Position numbers and translations under genes: made by a program
Shown: piece by piece, positions 16,759 to 24,600 of the stretch
Numbering within the stretch: position 1 is the first letter of the stretch
How the letters are laid out: every line of letters starts with the position of its first letter
NCBI GenBank assembly: GCA_022865865.1
Contig: JALHTN010000213.1
Span: forward strand, 1 to 26,913
DNA: 26,913 bases
Source of the DNA: Anaerolineales bacterium
Lineage (GTDB): Bacteria; Chloroflexota; Anaerolineae; Anaerolineales; UBA4823
Direction of reading: 5' to 3'
The notes under the pieces: model-generated
Database searches by the model: none
Seen by the model: the letters and a program-made list of their open reading frames with translations, nothing else
Told to the model about the DNA's origin: nothing

Positions 16759-17664
16759 ATGTACGACTTGATCGTTGTCGGAGGGGGACCCGCGGGACTG
16801 ACCGCCACTGTATACGCGATCCGCAAGCGGTTGAATGTATTAATGATCTCCAAAGATTTGGGTGGGAAGACCAATTACCGCCTGGCTCTACCCTGGATTG
16901 AGGATTATCAGGTGATCCGAGGGTTAGAGGTGGTAAACAAATTCCGCAGCGAGCTTGAATATTTGAAGTTTGCTCGCCACATGGAACCTGTCGATGGGAT
17001 TGAAAAAGAAGGTGATATTTTCAACGTAACAACCCAGGGCGGGGGTGATTTACAAGCAAAAGCGCTGATCATTGCATCCGGGACAAAACAGCAGCGCCTG
17101 AGCGTTCCTGGAGAGAAGCAATTCATCATGCGAGGGCTCTGCTATTCAGCTTTGAGTTATGCACCGCTGTTCATCGATCGGAAAACAGTAGTTGTCGGAG
17201 AAGGAGATCTAGCTCTCCGCTCAGCCGCAGAACTGGCAACAGTCGCTAAACATGTCCACATAATTGGACTTTCCGGCGCGGCACTCAGCTCTGATTTGGG
17301 AGTTAAATTAGCCGCTGCACCCAATGTGACTATCCTCGAGGATTACTCCGTTACTGAAGTTTTGGGTGATGGTTTTGCAAGCCAGCTCAAAGTGAAGAGC
17401 CCAGGTGGAGAAGAACAAACCATTGAGGCAGAGGGCACTTTCATAGAAATGAACCTGATTCCCAATTCCCAAATGGTGGAGTCTCTTGTTGAGTTGGATG
17501 ACCAGGGCAGGATCATCGTTGATTGTTATGCCCGTACCAATATCCCAGGTGTATTCGCAGCCGGAGATGTAACCAATAGCTACGCAGAGCAAGTATTAGT
17601 TGCGGTTGGTGATGGTGCGAAGGCGTCACTCAGTGCCTACGATTACCTGCTTCCAAGACTTTAA
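16759..17664 (+). CDS. Thioredoxin-reductase-like flavoprotein lacking the redox CxxC
   Basis: This 301-residue protein has the thioredoxin reductase fold: FAD Rossmann motif GGGPAG (8-13), an inner NAD(P) Rossmann VVVGEGDLALRSAAE (144-158) and a C-terminal GVFAAGDVTNSYAEQV flavin motif. The active-site helix that normally reads SYCATC here reads CYSALS, so both redox cysteines are serines (Ser130, Ser133); a lone Cys128 lies two residues earlier. The usual HRRxxxR NADPH-phosphate loop is also missing (HIIGLSGAAL). It cannot be a normal disulfide reductase. It may pass electrons directly from its flavin to an iron-sulfur protein, corrinoid protein or ferredoxin, or reduce a small molecule. 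It follows the malic enzyme by 74 bp, with GAGGTGA before ATG 16759, and ends the first block before a strong hairpin. Confidence 0.87.
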   Translation: MYDLIVVGGGPAGLTATVYAIRKRLNVLMISKDLGGKTNYRLALPWIEDYQVIRGLEVVNKFRSELEYLKFARHMEPVDGIEKEGDIFNVTTQGGGDLQAKALIIASGTKQQRLSVPGEKQFIMRGLCYSALSYAPLFIDRKTVVVGEGDLALRSAAELATVAKHVHIIGLSGAALSSDLGVKLAAAPNVTILEDYSVTEVLGDGFASQLKVKSPGGEEQTIEAEGTFIEMNLIPNSQMVESLVELDDQGRIIVDCYARTNIPGVFAAGDVTNSYAEQVLVAVGDGAKASLSAYDYLLPRL

Positions 17665-17680
17665 TTCACTGCACTGAAAG

Positions 17681-17699
17681 CCGGAATAGGCATTTCCGG
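17681..17699 (+). other. 6-bp stem hairpin after the flavoprotein gene
   Basis: CCGGAA (17681-17686) pairs with TTCCGG (17694-17699) around seven bases, 16 bases after the flavoprotein stop. No T run follows. It may add to termination with the larger hairpin downstream. Confidence 0.35.
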
Positions 17700-17741
17700 A
17701 CACGAAAATAGTTTTGACTGCAAAATAATCACAATTTCCAA

Positions 17742-17770
17742 AATAGATCCCCAATTCTTGGGGATCTATT
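17742..17770 (+). terminator. 13-bp perfect hairpin ending the CODH/ACS operon
   Basis: AATAGATCCCCAA (17742-17754) is perfectly complementary to TTGGGGATCTATT (17758-17770) with a three-base loop. It is the strongest hairpin in the window and lies between the two blocks. The trailing T tract is short, so termination efficiency is uncertain, and partial read-through into hdrA is possible. Confidence 0.6.
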
Positions 17771-17814
17771 CAATCATAAATCAAGGACATATTACTCGGA
17801 AAAAATTGACGAAT

Positions 17815-17848
17815 GACACATACATAAACTTAGTCCTGTGTCTATAAT
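17815..17848 (+). promoter_or_regulatory. Promoter and operator candidate for the hdrA-mvhD-metV operon
   Basis: TATAAT (17843-17848) is a consensus -10, but no good -35 lies 16-18 bp upstream. Directly abutting it is TGTGTC (17837-17842), the reverse complement of GACACA (17815-17820), 16 bp away. A weak -35 with a dyad site in this position suggests an activator-dependent promoter. The leader to ATG 17925 would be about 70 nt. Confidence 0.45.
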
Positions 17849-17924
17849 ATTGATAAGAATAGGTGTATTTATCCTATTCGATATTTCGCGTAATACAACC
17901 CCATTTCCTCCGGGGGAGGCATTA

Positions 17925-20900
17925 ATGCAAGCTTCGACATCACAGAATTTTCAATCTGGACCCGCCGCGACTCTGGTTGTAGGTGGCGGTATCGGCGGTA
18001 TGCGCGCCGCGCTTGACCTGGCTGATGCCGGGTTAAAGGTGTACCTGGTTGAACAAACCCCAAGTCTGGGTGGCAAGGTATCCCAATTGGGATTCATGTT
18101 TCCCCAACATGATTGCGTGCTCTGCCGCGGGACTGCAGATCACGGTTATGGATGTACGAGACCCTCCATCTCACCTGCCTATATCCAGCACAATCAACAC
18201 CCCAATATTGAAATACTGACCAATACCAATATCCTTGAAGTCGAAGGCCAGGCTGGCGACTTTACCGTATCATTACGGCAGGAACCACGCTATGTGGATA
18301 TCGATCGCTGTACCAGCTGTGGCAAATGTGCAGAAATCTGTCCAGTTGAGCTGCCAAATAGCTACCAGCTAGGAATGACAAAGCGCAAAGCTGCATATAA
18401 GGTGGCTGCCCGCGCGACCCCGGATGCCTATATAATCGACAAAGGTCCCTATTGCGAAGATTGCGGGGAATGTATCTCCATCTGTCCAAGTACTGCGATT
18501 AATCTCGAAGAACAACCCCGATTGGTGACAGTCGAGGTTGGCGCGATAATCCTGGCCCTGGGATTCAAGATTTATGACTCGAGCGGGCTTGAGGAACTGG
18601 GCTACGGACGGTATCCAAACGTTGTTGAGGCCATGCAGTACGAACGCCTTGCCAGCCGCTCCGGTCCCACGGAAGGCATCATCACCCGTCCTTCAGATAA
18701 AAAACAGCCCAGTTCGATCGCCTGGCTGCAGTGCATCGGTTCCAGGGACCAAGACAACCCGTTTTGTTCATCAATTTGCTGTATGTATGCAACCAAGGAA
18801 GCCATACTTGCTAAACAGCGATTGGGGAAAGAGATCGATTGCAGTGTATTCATCATGGATGAACGTGCTTTCAACAAAGAATACAGCGCATACTTCTCCA
18901 AAGCACGGGATAAGCATGGAATTGAGTACAACCACTGCCGGGTCTCAGAAATTAGAGAAGACCCACAAAGTGGTGATCTGATAGTGCAATATGCCAACCC
19001 CAATGGCGAGCTGCACCAAGAAAAATTCGAGATGGTTGTTCTGGCCACTGGCTTGCAGCCACCCGAATCAGCCAAGTATCTGGCGGATAACCTGGGGATC
19101 GAATTAAACCAGTACGGGTTCTGCCAAACGGATAAATTCACCCCCCTGCAAACCACTCGCCCGGGGGTCTACGTCTGCGGTGCTTTCTCTTCCCCGAAGG
19201 AGATCGTTGAGACGATCATCGATGCCAGCGGAGCTGCGGCAGAGGTGATGCGCTTGCTCAACGACCGCCTGCATACTCACCCCTATACGCGTGAATATCC
19301 ATTTCTGTCTGTGGGTGGTTTGCCGCCAGAGCGCGATGTCAGCACTGAAGAACCGCGGGTGGCAGTGTTTGCCTGCACCTGTGGCGAATCGATCAGTGAA
19401 GTGGTCGATATACCCACACTGCTCCACAACGTTAGTCACTTACCCAAAGTGGTCTCGGTTGATATGATCGAGTACGCCTGCTTCCCGGAGGTTCAAGATC
19501 AACTCATTGAACGCATCCAGAAAGATAAAATCAACCGGGTTGTGATCGCTGCTTGCAGCAACAGGACTCATGAATCACTCTTCCAGCGCAGCGTCCGCAT
19601 GGCGGGTCTCAATCCTTACCTGCTGGAAGTTGTCAACTTGCGAGAACAATGCAGCTTTGTTCACCAGGGACAGGTTCCCTTAGCAAACCGCAAAGCCATC
19701 GAAATGGTGCGCATGGCGGTTGGTAGAGTGGTGATTGCCAAACAGGTTACAAAAAAACGACACGAATGCCTGCCTAGTGCGCTGGTGATCGGTGGTGGAG
19801 TTTCTGGCATGACTTCCGCCCTAGCAATCGCGGACAGCGGATATGATGTCCATCTGGTTGAGCGTTCACAAACACTGGGCGGCAATCTTCAAAATCTCTA
19901 CTACGTTGCCGAGGGCTATAACCCTCAACGCCTGCTGCGAGACCTGATCAACCGTGTGCGGGCTCATACTCGCATTATCGTCCACACCAGGACCGAGGTC
20001 GTTAATCATTCGGGGCATGTAGGTCATTTTCGAACCGAGCTGCAGACAAGGCGGAACGGGCACAGTGATTCTTTGTCCATTGAACATGGAGTCACCATTG
20101 TCGCTACTGGGGCACAAGAGACTCGCCAGCACTCTTTGCTTGAGTATCCGCGGGTGATCACCCAGCAAGATTTAGAAGAAAAAATCATCCATCACCCCGA
20201 AGACATTGCAGCCTTAAATGACGTGGTTATGATCCAGTGCATTCAGCCGGAAGGGTCTCCATATTACTGCTCACGGATCTGCTGCACCAACACAATTAAG
20301 AATGCTATTCGGTTGAAGCTATTCAATCCTTCTTGCCAGGTGACTGTATTGTATAAGAACGTGGTCACGTACGGCTTCAGAGAGGAGTACTACACTGAAG
20401 CGCGCCGCTTGGGGGTGGTGTTCGTGCGCTACACGGATGATAACCCTCCAGAAGTGGTGCTCAAAGACAACCAGCTCATTGTCCAGGTCTATGACATTTC
20501 TCTCGATAGATTGCTCAGCCTACCCGCGGATTTAATCCCGTTGAGCATGTCTATCGCACCCTCCGAAGGTACACAGCAATTATCCCAGCTGCTGCAGGTA
20601 CCGCTTTCCAGTGAGGGGTTTTTCGAAGAAGCGCAGTTGAAGCTGCGACCCATGGATTTCATGCGGGATGGCATTTTCCTGGCAGGCATGGCACACTATC
20701 CAAAGTTTATTGAGGAAAGCATCAGCCATGCCCTTGCAGCAGCTGGCCGGGCATTAAGTTTGCTCTCTCAAGAGACGCTCTACCTGGGAGGGGTGATTGC
20801 AGTAGTCGATCCTGATAAATGCGTTGGATGTCTCACCTGTACGCGCACCTGTCCTTTCGATATCCCACGCATCATTTCAGAAGAGGGTCGGTCAGGTGTT

Positions 20901-21077
20901 GGCGGTCTCGGCGGCGCGGCATTCATTGACCCCGCCCTATGCCAGGGCTGTGGCACTTGCACCGGTGAATGCCCAGCCAATGCCATCCAGCTGATTCATT
21001 ACACCGATGAGCAGATGATGCTCAGGGATATAAAAGGCTTGGGAACCTGGCAGACTATACCAGTTGCGGGTGACTGA
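17925..21077 (+). CDS. hdrA: HdrA-like iron-sulfur flavoprotein with two Rossmann modules
   Basis: This 1050-residue protein resembles heterodisulfide reductase subunit A, the flavin bifurcation subunit, doubled in one chain. Domain order: FAD Rossmann GGGIGGM (20-26), Cys64/Cys67 (DCVLC), [4Fe-4S] motif Cys129-132-135-139, a second Cys177-180-183-187, a CSSICCMYA cysteine cluster (281-289), a second Rossmann VIGGGVSGM (621-629), CSRICC (782-787), and a C-terminal two-[4Fe-4S] ferredoxin (Cys966-976 and Cys1006-1016). I start at ATG 17925, preceded by GGGGGAGG; a longer frame opening at 17838 overlaps the promoter. A short insertion after Cys67 (about 68-86, with Cys77) is absent from the second HdrA here. 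It is 20 bp before mvhD and shares its job of moving electrons among ferredoxin, NAD(P)H and other carriers. No HdrB or HdrC is present in view. Confidence 0.93.
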   Translation: MQASTSQNFQSGPAATLVVGGGIGGMRAALDLADAGLKVYLVEQTPSLGGKVSQLGFMFPQHDCVLCRGTADHGYGCTRPSISPAYIQHNQHPNIEILTNTNILEVEGQAGDFTVSLRQEPRYVDIDRCTSCGKCAEICPVELPNSYQLGMTKRKAAYKVAARATPDAYIIDKGPYCEDCGECISICPSTAINLEEQPRLVTVEVGAIILALGFKIYDSSGLEELGYGRYPNVVEAMQYERLASRSGPTEGIITRPSDKKQPSSIAWLQCIGSRDQDNPFCSSICCMYATKEAILAKQRLGKEIDCSVFIMDERAFNKEYSAYFSKARDKHGIEYNHCRVSEIREDPQSGDLIVQYANPNGELHQEKFEMVVLATGLQPPESAKYLADNLGIELNQYGFCQTDKFTPLQTTRPGVYVCGAFSSPKEIVETIIDASGAAAEVMRLLNDRLHTHPYTREYPFLSVGGLPPERDVSTEEPRVAVFACTCGESISEVVDIPTLLHNVSHLPKVVSVDMIEYACFPEVQDQLIERIQKDKINRVVIAACSNRTHESLFQRSVRMAGLNPYLLEVVNLREQCSFVHQGQVPLANRKAIEMVRMAVGRVVIAKQVTKKRHECLPSALVIGGGVSGMTSALAIADSGYDVHLVERSQTLGGNLQNLYYVAEGYNPQRLLRDLINRVRAHTRIIVHTRTEVVNHSGHVGHFRTELQTRRNGHSDSLSIEHGVTIVATGAQETRQHSLLEYPRVITQQDLEEKIIHHPEDIAALNDVVMIQCIQPEGSPYYCSRICCTNTIKNAIRLKLFNPSCQVTVLYKNVVTYGFREEYYTEARRLGVVFVRYTDDNPPEVVLKDNQLIVQVYDISLDRLLSLPADLIPLSMSIAPSEGTQQLSQLLQVPLSSEGFFEEAQLKLRPMDFMRDGIFLAGMAHYPKFIEESISHALAAAGRALSLLSQETLYLGGVIAVVDPDKCVGCLTCTRTCPFDIPRIISEEGRSGVGGLGGAAFIDPALCQGCGTCTGECPANAIQLIHYTDEQMMLRDIKGLGTWQTIPVAGD

Positions 21078-21097
21078 CAACAAGGATAATTACATCG

Positions 21098-21601
21098 ATG
21101 ACAGTACAAAAACCTATTCAAAATTCCTTCGAACCAGAGATAACCGCATTCTACTGCATTTATTGTGGTTATATGGCCGCGGATACCGCCGGGGCAATGG
21201 GAGTTCAATATCCTGCCAATGTCAAGTTTGTACGTATGCCCTGCACTGGAAAGACAGATATCCGCTATCTCTTGGAAGCATTCGAACAAGGCGCGGATGG
21301 TGTCTACGTAGTGGCCTGTCCGATCGGTAATTGTCACCATGTGCGCGGTAACGAACGCGGATTAGCACGATTAATCCGCGCCCAGAATATTTTGGATGAA
21401 ATCGGGATTGGCAGTGAGCGCTTGGAAATGTTCTTCATGTCTGGCAGCCAGGCACAGGCATTTGCTGCCTCAGTAGATAAGATGACGGATCGCATCCGCG
21501 AGCTGGGACCTAACCCAATCAAAGGTGAAACGCTGCCGGATATGGAGCTTGAGGTCGAAGACGATCTCGAATTCCGCGGTCGACATATCTCACCAGGATA
21601 G
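21098..21601 (+). CDS. mvhD: MvhD-like [2Fe-2S] subunit, cysteine form
   Basis: This 167-residue protein is a methyl-viologen-reducing hydrogenase delta-type subunit, which links HdrA to an electron donor through a [2Fe-2S] cluster. Conserved cysteines are Cys20 and Cys23 (YCIYC), Cys49 (MPCTGK), Cys74 (VACPIG) and Cys79 (NCHH). The C-terminal 35 residues after about 132 are an acidic extension not seen in the second copy. Cys74 is the position at which the downstream paralogue has a TGA codon. AAGGAT precedes ATG 21098. It is between the two HdrA genes. Confidence 0.92.
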   Translation: MTVQKPIQNSFEPEITAFYCIYCGYMAADTAGAMGVQYPANVKFVRMPCTGKTDIRYLLEAFEQGADGVYVVACPIGNCHHVRGNERGLARLIRAQNILDEIGIGSERLEMFFMSGSQAQAFAASVDKMTDRIRELGPNPIKGETLPDMELEVEDDLEFRGRHISPG

Positions 21602-21618
21602 AGAAAAGAGGAGCCAAG

Positions 21619-24600
21619 ATGGCATCCAGCGAACCCGATCCTAAAACGAAGATACCAACCGGCGCAGTGATGGTCGTCGGTGGTGGGATCGCGGGCATGC
21701 AGGCTTCACTGGACCTGGCAGATCAAGGATTTAAAGTCCATCTGGTTGAGACCAAGTCAGCCATCGGCGGGAAGATGGCACAGCTGGATAAAACCTTCCC
21801 GACCAATGACTGCGCCATGTGCACCATCTCACCAAAATTGGTCGAAACAAGTCGCCATCCGAATATCGAGATACTTACTGATACATCCGTGATGGACATC
21901 ATTGGTGAACCCGGAAATTTCTCCGTTACTGTCCACCATAAACCTCGCTATGTCGATATCACCAAATGCAATGCCTGTGGGGATTGTGCCAAGGTTTGCC
22001 CGATCGTGATCCCGGATGATTTTAACGAAGGGCTGAACCAGCGCCGGGCTGCTTACAAACTATATCCGCAAGCGGTCCCAAACGCTTACGCCATTGAGAA
22101 GCGCGGCATTGCACCCTGCCGGGATGCCTGTCCTGCAGGCCAACGAGCACAAGGATATATCGCTCTGGTCAGGGAGGGACGCTGGGAGGATGCCCTGCGG
22201 GTGATCAAAATGGATAACCCCTTCCCGGGTATATGTGGTCGTATCTGCAACCATCGCTGTGAGACAGCCTGCAACCGGGGTATGGTCGATGAACCAATCA
22301 ATATTCGGGCATTGAAACGTTTTGTCACTGATCAGGTATATTCCAAATCCCGGGAAGCTGTCGATCCAGCGGAGATATTGTTCCCAGAAAAACGGGTAGC
22401 GATCATTGGAGCGGGTCCGTGTGGATTAACTGCTGCGCAAGATTTGGTCCACGCCGGGTACCCGGTTTCCATCTTTGAAGCCATGCCGGTGGCTGGAGGC
22501 ATGCTGCGCCTGGGTGTACCCGAGTATCGCTTACCCAACGAGATTATTGAGCGTGAAGTTCAGGACATTATCGATTTAGGTGTCGAATTACATCTCAATA
22601 CCCAAGTTGAGAACCTGGACGATTTATTTGACGATGGATATACCTCTGTATTAATTGCTGTAGGAGCCCACGAAGGTATCCGTCTCCCGATTCCCGGTGC
22701 GGATTTGGACGGGGTCTTGATCAACACACATTTCCTGAGGGATGTGCGCCTGGGGAAATATGATCAGAATGATAAAGGACCGCTTGGTAAGAATGTCTTG
22801 GTGCTGGGCGGAGGTAATGTTGCCATCGATGTCGCCCGCAGCGCGGTGCGTCTTGGATGCCAGGTCTCGCTGGCATGCCTTGAAAGCCGCCCGGAAATGC
22901 CTGCCCACCCCTGGGAGATTGAGGCCGCTGAACTCGAGGGCGTTGCCATCTATGCCGGGCGTTCCTTTGAACAGATCCTTCCGGATGAACAAAACCACGT
23001 AAGCGGTGTGGAATGCATGCAGGTGAGATCATTTACCTTCGACGAAACTGAGGGTTTAATGGTCGACAAAGTCGGGGATTCGCAGCATGTGATCCCCTGT
23101 GATACCGTGATTTTCTCAGTCGGCCAACGCGCCGGTCTGGCTTTCATTCCGGATGATGCCGGCGTGGCGATGACCGACCTGAAGACCATCGCGGTCGATC
23201 CGAACACTTTCGCTGCCACTCGGCCAGGAGTTTTCGCTGCAGGTGACAGCGTATCCGGTACAGCTTTCGTGATCGAAGCAGTCCACAGCGGTCACGAAGC
23301 TGCTGAGTCGATTATCCGCTTCCTCAGCGGAAACCAACTTGAACGGGCTCCCAAGCCTCCTCTGCCAGTAGTGCAGATCGATCAAGAGGAGATCGAAGCG
23401 CGCATTGCTAAAGGCGAGATAACCGTTCAAGGGCGGGTGCAGTTAACTGAATTGGCGGTCGAACACCGGCTGGATAATTTCTCTGAAATAGAAAGTGGAT
23501 ATGATGAGACCAGTGCCCAGGCTGAAGCAGCCCGCTGCCTGGCATGCGGCATCTGTTCGGAATGCATGAGCTGCACCTTTGCCTGTGGGGTTGACGCAAT
23601 CGACCACGACATGCCTCCCAGTCAAAGCCGGATCGAAGTGGGAGCTGTGATCTTAGCTCCTGGATACCAAACTTACCGTGCAGAATTATCAGAAGAATTT
23701 GGATTAGGGCGCTATCCCAATGTGGTCACCTCCCTGCAGTATGAGCGCATGCTATCCGCATCAGGTCCGACCAATGGTCATGTCCAGCGACCCTCTGATG
23801 GCGAGGATCCCAAACGGATCGCTTTCCTGCAATGTGTTGGCAGTCGTGATCAAACCCATGATTATTGTTCTTCGGTGTGCTGCATGTATGCCGCTAAAGA
23901 AGCCATCATGACGCTTGAACATGCTAAGGCAAAATCACGCAAAGATGGCGGAGAGATGGAGGTTTCCTGCCAGGTATTCTTCATGGACACACGAGCCTAC
24001 AGCAAAGGCTATGAAGAATATTACCAACGGGCAGAGAATAATTATGGGGTGAAATATACTCGCTGCCGATTAAGCGAGGTTAAAGAAGATCCGCTTACCC
24101 ACAACCTCAAAGTTCGCTATGCTGCTCCATTTGAAGAACAAGCCGATACTCTCGAAGGGGAATTCGACCTGGTCGTATTATCGGTGGGTATGGAGATCTC
24201 TGATTCAGTTAAACTGCTTGCCAAAAATTTAGGGGTTGAACTGGATGAATATGGCTTCTGCCATACAACACTTTTTGACCCATTGCAAACCAGCCAGGAA
24301 GGCATATATGTAGCTGGACCTTTCCGCGAACCAAAGGACATCCCCGAAACGGTGATTGAAGCAAGCGGAACAGCGGCAGCAGCCGCGCAGCTGTTGGCTC
24401 CAGCCCGTTTCAGCCTGGCAAAGTTCCCCCATTACCCATCTGAAAAAGACCTGGCTGATCAAGAGCCACGCATTGGTGTCTTTGTCTGCCACTGCGGCAG
24501 TAATATTGGTGGCTATCTGGATGTGCCCTCCGTTGCTGAGTATGCCAGTTCACTGCCAGGGGTAGTCTTTGCGGAAGATAATCTCTATACCTGCTCCCAG

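Noticed and set aside
17838..17924. Longer frame of the first hdrA starting at 17838
   Set aside because: The extension would begin inside the -10 region, and GGGGGAGG precedes ATG 17925.
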